Source of the DNA: Polaribacter marinus
GTDB taxonomy: Bacteria; Bacteroidota; Bacteroidia; Flavobacteriales; Flavobacteriaceae
Direction: 5' to 3'
NCBI RefSeq assembly: GCF_022662535.1
Contig: NZ_JAKQYM010000007.1
Coordinates: 62,001-126,000, forward strand
Length of the DNA: 64,000 nucleotides
Below, piece after piece: positions 1 to 7,964 of the stretch (its first letter is position 1; every line of letters starts with the position of its first letter). A program made the translations under genes and the position numbers. Under the pieces are notes generated by a model. The model saw only the letters and a program-made list of their open reading frames with translations. It was not told where the DNA came from and did not search any database.

Positions 1-1874
1 TTACGGCACCAGATTTTCCAACAGGAGGAATTATTTATGGATACGATGGTGTTAGAGAAGCTTTTCATACAGGTCGTGGACGTATTGTAATGCGTGCTAA
101 AGCCATTATTGAAGAAGTTAAAGGACGTGAATGTATTGTTGTTACTGAAATCCCTTACCAAGTCAATAAAGCAGAAATGATTAAAAAAACTGCTGAATTG
201 GTAAATGATAAAAAATTAGAAGGAATTGCAAATATTCGTGATGAATCTGATAGAAATGGAATGCGTATTGTGTATATTTTAAAACGTGATGCAATTCCTA
301 ATATCGTTTTAAATAAATTATTTAAATACACCCAATTACAAACTTCTTTTAGTGTAAATAACATTGCATTGGTTAAAGGAAGACCAGAGCAATTGAATTT
401 AAAACAATTAATTCATTATTTTGTTGAACATAGACATGAAGTAATTGTTCGTAGAACAGAATTTGAATTAAAGAAAGCAGAAGCAAGAGCTCATATTTTA
501 GAAGGATTAATTATTGCTTCTGATAATATTGATGAAGTAATTAAAATCATAAGAGGTTCTTCTAATGCAGATGAGGCTAGAGAAAGTTTAATTGAGCGTT
601 TTGAATTAACTGAAATTCAGGCAAAAGCAATTGTAGAAATGCGTTTGCGTCAATTAACAGGACTAGAACAAGATAAATTGCGTTCAGAATATGATGCAAT
701 TATGTTAACTATTACCGATTTAAAAGACATTTTAGCAAACGAACCAAGACGTTATCAAATTATTAAAGATGAACTTCTTCATATTAAAGAAAAATATGGT
801 GATGAACGTAGATCTGTAATTGAATATGCAGGGGGAGATATGCGTATTGAAGATATGATTCCTGATACGAAAGTAGTGGTTACAATCTCGAATGCTGGAT
901 ACTTAAAACGTACAAACCTTGATGAATATAAAGTTCAAAATAGAGGAGGAAGAGGGCAAAAAGGAGCAACTACTAGAAATGAAGATTTCTTAGAACATTT
1001 ATTTGTAGGTACAAACCATCAATACATGATGTTCTTTACTCAAAAAGGAAAAGTATTTTGGATGCGTGTGTACGAAATACCTGAAGGTGGAAAAAATACC
1101 AAAGGGAGAGCAATGCAAAACCTTATCAATATAGAGCAAGATGATAGCGTAAAAGCATTCTTAGTAACTCAAGATTTAAAAGACGAAGAGTACATTAACA
1201 GTCATTATGTAATTATGGCCACTAAAAAAGGTCAGGTTAAAAAGACTTCTTTAGAACAATATTCTCGTCCAAGAACAAATGGAATCAATGCCATCACAAT
1301 TAAAGAAGGTGATGAGTTATTAGAAGCAAAACTTACAACTGGAGATAGCCAAGTAATGTTAGCATTAAAATCGGGGAAATCTATTCGTTTCGAAGAAGCA
1401 AAAACTCGTCCAATGGGAAGAACTGCTTCTGGTGTAAGAGGAATAACATTACAACACGATAAAGATGAGGTAATTGGTATGGTTGCTGTAAACGATATGG
1501 ATAGTAATATTTTAGTGGTTTCAGAAAAAGGATATGGTAAACGTTCTAAATTAGAGGATTATCGTGTAACAAATCGTGGAGGTAAAGGTGTAAAAACATT
1601 AAATATCTCTGAAAAAACTGGTGATTTAGTTGCTATTAAAAACGTTGATGATTCTAATGACTTGATGATTATTAATAAATCTGGATTGACTATTAGAATG
1701 GCGGTGGAAGATTTAAGAGTTATGGGGCGTGCAACACAAGGTGTTCGTTTAATAAACATTAAAGAAGATGATAGTATTGCTGCTGTTGCAAAAGTAATGC
1801 ACGAAGATGAAAACGAAGAAAGTTTAGAAAGTGGCACGGAAATTGAAAATGATACAAACGAAAACCAAGAATAA
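1..1874 (+). CDS. gyrA: DNA gyrase subunit A, C-terminal part (5' truncated by window)
   Basis: GyrA is the DNA-cleaving and DNA-wrapping subunit of the gyrase A2B2 tetramer, which introduces negative supercoils. The reading frame is already open at base 3, and the first visible residues (TAPDFPTGGIIYGYDG, then FHTGRGRIVMRAK) are typical of the GyrA breakage-reunion region, so the ATG at 90 is internal and the true start lies before the window. After the coiled-coil part comes the six-bladed pinwheel domain, which carries a GyrA-box-like motif (QNRGGRGQKG near base 950) diagnostic of gyrase rather than ParC/topoisomerase IV. The protein ends in an acidic, Asn/Glu-rich tail, as in many GyrA proteins. 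The TPR gene starts 23 bp downstream and is probably co-transcribed. Confidence 0.97.
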   Translation, partial: TAPDFPTGGIIYGYDGVREAFHTGRGRIVMRAKAIIEEVKGRECIVVTEIPYQVNKAEMIKKTAELVNDKKLEGIANIRDESDRNGMRIVYILKRDAIPNIVLNKLFKYTQLQTSFSVNNIALVKGRPEQLNLKQLIHYFVEHRHEVIVRRTEFELKKAEARAHILEGLIIASDNIDEVIKIIRGSSNADEARESLIERFELTEIQAKAIVEMRLRQLTGLEQDKLRSEYDAIMLTITDLKDILANEPRRYQIIKDELLHIKEKYGDERRSVIEYAGGDMRIEDMIPDTKVVVTISNAGYLKRTNLDEYKVQNRGGRGQKGATTRNEDFLEHLFVGTNHQYMMFFTQKGKVFWMRVYEIPEGGKNTKGRAMQNLINIEQDDSVKAFLVTQDLKDEEYINSHYVIMATKKGQVKKTSLEQYSRPRTNGINAITIKEGDELLEAKLTTGDSQVMLALKSGKSIRFEEAKTRPMGRTASGVRGITLQHDKDEVIGMVAVNDMDSNILVVSEKGYGKRSKLEDYRVTNRGGKGVKTLNISEKTGDLVAIKNVDDSNDLMIINKSGLTIRMAVEDLRVMGRATQGVRLINIKEDDSIAAVAKVMHEDENEESLESGTEIENDTNENQE

Positions 1875-1897
1875 CAACAAATATAATACGTATTAAA

Positions 1898-3148
1898 ATG
1901 AAAAAACAAATATTAGCGCTAGCTTTAGGATTGATATCTGTAGCAACTTTTGCACAAAAAAACGAACTAAAAGCTGCCGAAAAAGCAATTAAAAAACAAG
2001 ATTTTAAAACAGCAATTACAGTTTTAAAACCTTTAGATGCTATGGAAGCTTCTATGGGTGCAAAATACAAAGCAAAATTTTATTTCTTAAAAGGACAAGC
2101 TTATTCTAAAAGCGATTTAAAAATTGCCGCAGAATCATTTAATAACTTATTTAGTTATGAAAAAGAAATTGGGAAATCTAGATATTCTAAAGATGCTCAG
2201 CCAATGTTGTTTAATTTAAAAGAAGATATTAGAAAAAATGCTTTTGCTCTTTATGAACAAAAAGATTATAAAAATGCATCAAAAACATTTTATTTAAGAT
2301 ATCAGTTAGATAAAAAAGATACGCTATTCTTAGCAAATGCTGCGTTGATAGCTTTTCAAGGGAAAGATTATGAAACATCTTTACCATATTATAAAGAGTT
2401 AGAAAAACTTGGTTATACAGGTATTTCTATAGAATACCGTGCAACAAATAAAAAAGGAGAAGAGGTTAATTTGGGGACAAAAACTCAAAGAGATTTATTT
2501 GTTAAAACAGGTGAATATTCAAATCCTAAAGATGTTGTTAATAAATCTAAAAGAGGATTGATTATGAAAAACATTGCTTTGATTTTAAAAGAGCAAGGAA
2601 AAGTAGATGAAGCTATAGTTGCAATGGAAAATGCTAGAAAATCTAATCCAAATGATATTGATTTAATTTTAACCCATGCTTTTATTTATAATGATTTAAA
2701 GCAAATGGATAAATTTGGTGAATTAATTGAAGAAGCTATAAAGTTAGATCCTAATAACCCTACTTTGTTTTTTAATTTAGGAGTTGCAAGTGCTGAACAA
2801 AAATTAGAAGAAAAAGCAATAGGGTATTATAAAAAAGCTATTGAATTAGATCCTAATTATAGAGATGCTTATTTAAATTTAGCTTATACAATTACCAATG
2901 CAAGAATTGCTGTGGTAGAAGAAATGAATAACAATTTAGACAATGCTAAAAAGTATGAAGAGTTAGAAAATAAAAATAAAGATATTTGTAAAAGAGCTTT
3001 GCCTTTTTTAGAAAAAGCAGATTCTTTAAAAAGAACTTTAGATACTGTTAGAAATTTAATGAATTTGTATGATACATTAGAAATGTTTGATAAATCAGAT
3101 GAATTAAGACCAATCTATAAAAAGTTGAGAGAAGAACAAGGTGAGTAA
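1898..3148 (+). CDS. Secreted tetratricopeptide-repeat protein
   Basis: This 416-residue protein starts with a short Sec signal peptide (MKKQILALALGLISVATFAQ), so it is probably periplasmic or outer-membrane associated. TPR-like helical pairs are visible, the clearest at about residues 225-330, where units end in NPND, DPNNP and DPNY. TPR proteins are protein-interaction scaffolds and no catalytic motif is visible. It follows gyrA by 23 bp and ends at a strong terminator, so it looks like the last gene of the gyrA unit. Its partner and function cannot be told from sequence. Confidence 0.85.
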   Translation: MKKQILALALGLISVATFAQKNELKAAEKAIKKQDFKTAITVLKPLDAMEASMGAKYKAKFYFLKGQAYSKSDLKIAAESFNNLFSYEKEIGKSRYSKDAQPMLFNLKEDIRKNAFALYEQKDYKNASKTFYLRYQLDKKDTLFLANAALIAFQGKDYETSLPYYKELEKLGYTGISIEYRATNKKGEEVNLGTKTQRDLFVKTGEYSNPKDVVNKSKRGLIMKNIALILKEQGKVDEAIVAMENARKSNPNDIDLILTHAFIYNDLKQMDKFGELIEEAIKLDPNNPTLFFNLGVASAEQKLEEKAIGYYKKAIELDPNYRDAYLNLAYTITNARIAVVEEMNNNLDNAKKYEELENKNKDICKRALPFLEKADSLKRTLDTVRNLMNLYDTLEMFDKSDELRPIYKKLREEQGE

Positions 3149-3165
3149 GCTTTTGTAATTCAGAT

Positions 3166-3204
3166 AAAAAAAACCGAAATCTTTTTAGATTTCGGTTTTT
3201 TTTT
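3166..3204. terminator. Bidirectional intrinsic terminator
   Basis: A hairpin with arms AACCGAAATC and GATTTCGGTT around a TTTTTA loop is flanked by an A-run and a T-run. It lies between the convergent TPR gene and the NlpC/P60 gene and can serve both strands; its right edge touches the stop codon of the minus-strand gene. Confidence 0.9.
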
Positions 3205-3973
3205 AAATCATTTTTTTTATAACTCTAAGCTTATGAGTGTGTTTTTGTATATCGGCATTAAAAATACCACTGTGATCTAAAGTGTCAATTCTAACTTTTC
3301 CATGTACATGGATAATATTATAGTCATTTAAGACAATACCAACATGAGATATTATTCCTTCTTCATCATCAAAAAAAGCTAAATCTCCAGGTTCACTTTC
3401 TTCAATAAAACTTAAAACCTCACCTTGTGTAGCTTGTTGTTTTGCATCTCTAAATAAGGTGTAGCCACAAAGTTTATATACCATTTGTGTAAAACCAGAA
3501 CAATCAATACCAAAAGGTGTTTTTCCTCCCCATAAAAAAGGAGAATTTAAATAGGTAAAAGCTATTTGTAAAATGTCTGTTTTAGGTTTTTTTTCTGATA
3601 AAACATTTCCTTCGTATAAAAACGTTTCCGAGTTTATTTCTAGTTTTTGGTTATTGTAAAGGGGTAAATTAGAACCTAAAGGAATGGTTGTTAATTCATC
3701 TTTTGTATTTGTAATAAAATCTAAAATTTCTCCAGAATAAAATTGTTTATGATCAGATATTTGATGATAACATGCTTCCGAAATTTCTACATATTGTTTG
3801 TTGTCTATAAAACCTTCGTAGTCATCAAATGTTAATTTTATTTTACTCCAATTTTTTTGCTTTTCAATAATCGTAAAATGTTCGCCAAAAAGCACTTGAC
3901 TTATCATTTCTGATGTGTCAAACTCTTTTGCTCTTAAAGGAACAATACTTAAATTACAAATACCATAAAGCAT
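3203..3973 (-). CDS. NlpC/P60-family peptidoglycan hydrolase with SH3-like N-terminus
   Basis: This 256-residue protein resembles bacterial cell-wall endopeptidases that cut D-Glu-diaminopimelate bonds in murein peptides. Residues 1-65 look like a bacterial SH3 domain (VPLRA, then WSKIKLTFDDYEGFI), and a second, weaker SH3-like stretch spans about 75-125. The catalytic NlpC/P60 domain occupies about 133-256, with Cys158 in DCSGF, His210 in HVGI and a third polar residue at His222 in IIHVHG. No clear signal peptide is seen, so the location is uncertain; many Bacteroidota homologues of this layout also lack an obvious one. It sits 29 bp from the thiolase stop on the same strand. Confidence 0.9.
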   Translation of the reverse strand: MLYGICNLSIVPLRAKEFDTSEMISQVLFGEHFTIIEKQKNWSKIKLTFDDYEGFIDNKQYVEISEACYHQISDHKQFYSGEILDFITNTKDELTTIPLGSNLPLYNNQKLEINSETFLYEGNVLSEKKPKTDILQIAFTYLNSPFLWGGKTPFGIDCSGFTQMVYKLCGYTLFRDAKQQATQGEVLSFIEESEPGDLAFFDDEEGIISHVGIVLNDYNIIHVHGKVRIDTLDHSGIFNADIQKHTHKLRVIKKMI

Positions 3974-4002
3974 AAAACTATATTAAATTTTTAGTTTTAA
4001 AA

Positions 4003-5178
4003 TTAGATTCTTTCAATTACAATTGCGCTAGCACCACCACCACCATTACAAATTGCGGCAGCACCAATTTTAGCATTATTTTGTTTTAAAATAGATGTTA
4101 AGGTTATTACAATTCTAGCTCCAGAAACTCCTAAAGGATGTCCTAGAGAAACAGCACCACCATTTACATTTACTTTATCATCTGTAATTCCTAAAATTTT
4201 CATATTAGCTAAACCAACAATAGAGAAAGCTTCATTTAATTCAAAATAATCTACATCATCTATAGAAATATTTGCTTTAGCAAAAGCTTTAGGTAATGCT
4301 TTGGCAGGTGAAGTAGTAAACCATTTTGGTTCTTGAGCAGCATCTGCATAACTTCTTATTTTAGCAATAGGTGTTAAATTTAATTCTTTTGCTTTTTCTG
4401 CAGACATTAAAATTAATGCCGCTCCACCATCATTTATTGTAGAAGCATTTGCAGCTGTAACAGTTCCGTCTTTTGTAAAAGCAGCTCTTAATGTTGGAAT
4501 TTTTTCCATTTTTACATTCTTAAACTCTTCGTCTTCAGAAAAGATAATAGGTTCTCCTCGTCTTTGAGGAATTTCTACAGGTACTATTTCATCATCAAAT
4601 TTTCCTTCACTCCAAGCTTTAGCAGATCTGTTGTAAGATTGAATAGCAAAATTATCTTGATCTTCTCTAGAAAATTCATATGCAGTAGCACACTCATCTG
4701 CACAAACTCCCATTGCTACTTTTTCGTAAGCATCAACCAAACCATCTTTTTGGATACCATCTTCCATAGTAATCGGTCCAAATTTAGAACCTTTTCTTGC
4801 GTGTTGATAGTGTGGAATTGAACTCATGTTTTCCATTCCACCAGCAACAACTATACTTGCATCACCTAACGCAATGCTTTGAGCTGCTAACATAATCGAT
4901 TTCATACCAGAAGCACAAACTTTGTTAACAGTTGTACAAGGAACAGTATCTGGGATACCAGCATATATTGCAGCTTGTCTAGCAGGAGCTTGTCCTAAGC
5001 CAGCAGAAACTACATTCCCCATAAAAACTTCTTCGACTAAGTTTGGGGCTAAATTTATTTTTTCTAAAGCGCCTTTAATGGCAGTAGCTCCTAATTTTGG
5101 AGCTGGAATTGTAGATAAACTTCCCATAAAACTTCCTATAGGAGTTCTTGCAACCGAAACAATAACAACGTCTTTCAT
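4003..5178 (-). CDS. Acetyl-CoA C-acetyltransferase (biosynthetic-type thiolase)
   Basis: The enzyme reversibly condenses two acetyl-CoA to acetoacetyl-CoA, or cleaves 3-ketoacyl-CoA. The 391-residue length fits the family exactly. The nucleophile Cys88 is in NKVCASGMKS, His347 in SLGHPLG and the second active-site Cys377 in CNGGGGASA near the C-terminus, so all catalytic residues are present. Upstream it faces the 7TM-HD gene divergently across 139 bp. Sequence alone does not settle whether it acts in degradation or synthesis (atoB/thlA/fadA naming), so no symbol is given. Confidence 0.95.
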   Translation of the reverse strand: MKDVVIVSVARTPIGSFMGSLSTIPAPKLGATAIKGALEKINLAPNLVEEVFMGNVVSAGLGQAPARQAAIYAGIPDTVPCTTVNKVCASGMKSIMLAAQSIALGDASIVVAGGMENMSSIPHYQHARKGSKFGPITMEDGIQKDGLVDAYEKVAMGVCADECATAYEFSREDQDNFAIQSYNRSAKAWSEGKFDDEIVPVEIPQRRGEPIIFSEDEEFKNVKMEKIPTLRAAFTKDGTVTAANASTINDGGAALILMSAEKAKELNLTPIAKIRSYADAAQEPKWFTTSPAKALPKAFAKANISIDDVDYFELNEAFSIVGLANMKILGITDDKVNVNGGAVSLGHPLGVSGARIVITLTSILKQNNAKIGAAAICNGGGGASAIVIERI

Positions 5179-5278
5179 ACTATATATTTTTGAGTCTTTT
5201 TACTGTATTTTTAGATGGCTAAAATAACCATTTTAAATCAAAATGAAATCTAATTATAATTGTAATTTTTTGGCGTCA

Positions 5279-5286
5279 TAATTTTG
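5279..5286 (+). promoter_or_regulatory. Candidate -7 element for the 7TM-HD gene
   Basis: TAATTTTG fits the Bacteroidota -7 consensus TAnnTTTG. An ATTG at 5259-5262 lies 16 bp upstream as a possible -33 element, slightly shorter than usual. The ATG follows about 31 bp downstream. Confidence 0.45.
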
Positions 5287-5317
5287 CTGTAAGTTTGTGG
5301 TAACAAGAGAGAGATAA

Positions 5318-7381
5318 ATGAGTGAATTCGTAAATAAAATATATAGAAATAATACCATCATTTACAAGGTAATTTTATTTTTAATTACTACAGTTGCTAT
5401 TGTGTATTTGTTTCCCAAAGGAAGTCAGTTTAAATATGACTTTAGCAATGGGCAACCATGGAAATATGATAACTTAATTGCTACTTTCGATTTTTCAATT
5501 CAGAAAACTGAAGAAGAAATAAAGATTGAGAAAAAAGAAATTGAAGTAAACGCAAAATTGTATTTTGATTATGATACAGCTATACCTATAGTTGTTAAAA
5601 GCAATTTTTTAAATCAAATAAATCTATTACGTCCTAACGACTCTTTATCTGAAAAGAAAATAAATGATTTTAAAAAGATTGGAGAGGATATTATAGATCA
5701 GGTTTACAGAGTTGGTTTTTTAGAAGTGATAAGTGAAAGAAGAGTTTCTAGAAATGATGAAATAGTTGCTTTAAAAAAAGATAATGAAGTACAAGATATA
5801 CTTTTTAGAAATATTTTAAAAACTCAAGATGTTTTAGCTATAATTAGAAATAATTTAGGATCAGAACCTTTTTCATACGGACAGAAAGTGGTTTTAGATA
5901 TTTTAACAGGAATTATAAAACCGAATGTTTCTTATAATGATAAGTTTACAAATAAAGTTATTGATAATGAAATAAATAATATTTCTTATACCAAAGGAAA
6001 AGTAGCTTCGGGAGAATTAATTATTTTAAAAGGAGACATTGTTGAAGGGAAAAAGTTAGCAATTTTAAATTCTTTAAAAAGTGAATCTGAATCTAAAACC
6101 TGGACAGACTCTAATTATAATTGGATTGTATTTGGATATACAATACTAGTTTCATTAGCTTTATTGATGTTGCTCTTATTTTTAAAGAAATATAGAATAG
6201 AAATTTATAAGAATAACAACAAGGTTACATTTATCTTTTTTAATGTTTTTATAATGATTTTTATTCAGACATTAGTTATAAAATATAATTCAGATTATTT
6301 ATATGTTGTTCCTTTAAGTGTATTGCCAATTATTTTAAAAGCTTTTTTTGACGCCCGTTTAGGATTGTTTACACATGTTTTAACAGTATTGCTTTTAGGT
6401 TATATTGTACCAAATAGTTTTGAGTTTATTTATTTACATATTATTGCGGGAATTGTTACAATTTTAACTGTTTCAGAACTCTATAAAAGAGCAAACTTAT
6501 TTATTTCAGTAGCGCAAATCACTCTAATTTATATGATAACATATTTTGCGTTTTCTATTATTAGAGAAGGAAACGCATCACAAATAAACTGGACATACTT
6601 TATGCTTTTTTCGGCTAATGGTTTATTATCATTTTTATCTATAATTATCATTTATATGTATGAAAAGATATTTGGTTTGGTTTCTGATGTGACTCTTTTA
6701 GAACTTTCAAACACAAATACGAAACTTTTAAGAGAGTTAAATGAAAAAGCACCAGGAACATTTCAACATTCTATGCAAGTGGCTAATTTAGCAGAAGCTG
6801 CAGCTAATGAAATAGGAGCAAATTCGATGTTGGTAAGAACAGGAGCTTTATATCATGATATTGGTAAAATGTTAAATCCAATGTACTTTACAGAAAATCA
6901 ATCTACTGGAGTAAACCCTCATAACGATTTATCTCCAAGCGATAGTGCTACTATTATTACTAACCATGTGATAAAAGGGGTAGAGTTGGCTAAAAAATAT
7001 AAATTACCCGATAGAATTATCGATTTTATAAGAACCCATCACGGAACAAGTACTACCTATTACTTTTATAAAAAAGAGCAAGAATTAAATCCAGATGCAG
7101 AAGTAGATATTAAGAAATTTCAATACCAAGGACCTATTCCATTTTCAAAAGAAACAGCAATTTTAATGATGGCAGATTCAGCAGAAGCAGCCTCAAAAAG
7201 TTTGAAAAGGCCTACTGCACAATCTATCAGTGATTTAATAGACAAAATCATAGAAAAACAAAAAGGAGAAAACCAATTTTTGAACTCTGATATTACTTTT
7301 AGAGAGATCGAAATCATAAAAAAAGTAATAAAGAAAAAGCTTATGAATATCTATCATTTACGCATAGAATATCCAGAGTAA
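5318..7381 (+). CDS. 7TM-HD family cyclic-di-AMP phosphodiesterase (PgpH/YqfF type)
   Basis: The 687-residue protein has the family's order: a first membrane helix near 15-32, a large extracytoplasmic 7TMR-HDED region (about 40-265), a block of about seven membrane helices (about 268-450), then a cytoplasmic HD domain (about 465-687). The HD motif is His513-Asp514 in YHDIGK, with flanking metal-ligand histidines in FQHSMQ, NPHND and RTHHGT. Characterised PgpH relatives hydrolyse cyclic di-AMP to pApA, so this is probably a second-messenger hydrolase tied to osmotic or envelope control. Substrate assignment rests on the family; no diadenylate cyclase gene is in the window. Confidence 0.92.
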   Translation: MSEFVNKIYRNNTIIYKVILFLITTVAIVYLFPKGSQFKYDFSNGQPWKYDNLIATFDFSIQKTEEEIKIEKKEIEVNAKLYFDYDTAIPIVVKSNFLNQINLLRPNDSLSEKKINDFKKIGEDIIDQVYRVGFLEVISERRVSRNDEIVALKKDNEVQDILFRNILKTQDVLAIIRNNLGSEPFSYGQKVVLDILTGIIKPNVSYNDKFTNKVIDNEINNISYTKGKVASGELIILKGDIVEGKKLAILNSLKSESESKTWTDSNYNWIVFGYTILVSLALLMLLLFLKKYRIEIYKNNNKVTFIFFNVFIMIFIQTLVIKYNSDYLYVVPLSVLPIILKAFFDARLGLFTHVLTVLLLGYIVPNSFEFIYLHIIAGIVTILTVSELYKRANLFISVAQITLIYMITYFAFSIIREGNASQINWTYFMLFSANGLLSFLSIIIIYMYEKIFGLVSDVTLLELSNTNTKLLRELNEKAPGTFQHSMQVANLAEAAANEIGANSMLVRTGALYHDIGKMLNPMYFTENQSTGVNPHNDLSPSDSATIITNHVIKGVELAKKYKLPDRIIDFIRTHHGTSTTYYFYKKEQELNPDAEVDIKKFQYQGPIPFSKETAILMMADSAEAASKSLKRPTAQSISDLIDKIIEKQKGENQFLNSDITFREIEIIKKVIKKKLMNIYHLRIEYPE

Positions 7382-7409
7382 AAAAAAATAGAAAAAAATT
7401 AAAAAAGAA

Positions 7410-7441
7410 CTTGGTAAATTGTAATTGTAATATTACATTTG
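7410..7441 (+). promoter_or_regulatory. Promoter of the tRNA operon
   Basis: CTTG at 7410-7413 and TACATTTG at 7434-7441 are 20 bp apart, a good match to the Bacteroidota promoter TTTG-N17-23-TAnnTTTG. The first tRNA starts 42 bp after the -7 box. Confidence 0.75.
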
Positions 7442-7482
7442 CACTCGCATTTTTAAACAAGTGTGATTAAGTTCTAAATAAA

Positions 7483-7566
7483 GGAGAGGTGCCAGAGTGG
7501 TAATGGAGCAGATTGCTAATCTGTCGACGGGTGACTGTCGCCAGGGTTCGAGTCCCTGTCTCTCCG
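7483..7566 (+). tRNA. tRNA-Ser(GCT)
   Basis: The acceptor stem GGAGAGG pairs with TCTCTCC, with one G-U pair. The anticodon loop TTGCTAA gives anticodon GCT, which reads AGC/AGT. A long variable arm (CGAC...GTCG) confirms a class II serine tRNA, and the T arm is CAGGG-TTCGAGT-CCCTG. The discriminator is G; CCA is not encoded. Confidence 0.96.
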
Positions 7567-7584
7567 CAAATTTTTTATTTAATT

Positions 7585-7659
7585 CGGGGTGTAGCGTAGC
7601 CCGGTCATCGCGCCTCGTTTGGGACGAGGAGGTCGCAGGTTCGAATCCTGCCACCCCGA
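7585..7659 (+). tRNA. tRNA-Pro(TGG)
   Basis: The acceptor CGGGGTG pairs with CACCCCG. The anticodon stem CCTCG/CGAGG encloses TTTGGGA, giving anticodon TGG. The T arm is GCAGG-TTCGAAT-CCTGC. The discriminator is A; CCA is not encoded. It lies 18 bp after tRNA-Ser. Confidence 0.96.
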
Positions 7660-7689
7660 CACAGTTGGTCGTAACAACTTAAAAATTAC

Positions 7690-7763
7690 GGGCTCTTAGC
7701 TCAGCTGGATAGAGCACCTCCCTTCTAAGGAGGCGGTCGAAGGTTCGAATCCTTCAGGGCTCA
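7690..7763 (+). tRNA. tRNA-Arg(TCT)
   Basis: The acceptor GGGCTCT pairs with AGGGCTC, with G-U pairs. The anticodon stem CCTCC/GGAGG encloses CTTCTAA, giving anticodon TCT for AGA/AGG, the main arginine codons in this AT-rich genome. The T arm is GAAGG-TTCGAAT-CCTTC. CCA is not encoded. Confidence 0.96.
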
Positions 7764-7766
7764 CTT

Positions 7767-7796
7767 AAAGCTTCACAGAAATGTGAGGCTTTTTTG
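7767..7796 (+). terminator. Terminator of the tRNA operon
   Basis: AAGCTTCACA pairs with TGTGAGGCTT (one G-T pair) around a GAAA tetraloop, followed by a T-run. It begins 4 bp after tRNA-Arg. Confidence 0.88.
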
Positions 7797-7964
7797 TTGT
7801 TTATAGGTTTTTTAAGGGAGAGAGACGGATTCTACTTTTTTCTAAATAATCACACCAATCAATTTATTAATGATATTCTACTTTTTAGGCACACTTTTAG
7901 GCATACTATTTTACTTAGGTACAACATAAGTTAAAAAGAACATTAGAGTATGAGGGATTCTAAA

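Noticed and set aside
1559..2070. Antisense frames over gyrA and the TPR gene
   Set aside because: Low-complexity, Ser/Phe-rich products opposite strongly coding frames; shadows of the real genes.
4564..5227. Plus-strand frames opposite the thiolase gene
   Set aside because: They lie inside a complete, motif-intact thiolase on the other strand.
5229..5245. CATTTT/AAAATG inverted repeat between thiolase and the 7TM-HD gene as a fatty-acid regulator site
   Set aside because: Six-base arms of A/T are expected by chance in this composition, and no regulator is nearby.
7433..7682. Open frames on both strands over the tRNA cluster (one encoding MAGFEPATSS...)
   Set aside because: They are translations of tRNA genes; the AGFEPATSS/GLEPWRQSP style is the well-known false product of antisense tRNA reading.
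7797..7964. Possible integration scar downstream of tRNA-Arg
   Set aside because: tRNA-Arg is a frequent integration target, but I see no copy of the tRNA 3' end, no integrase and no convincing direct repeat; only AT-rich sequence.
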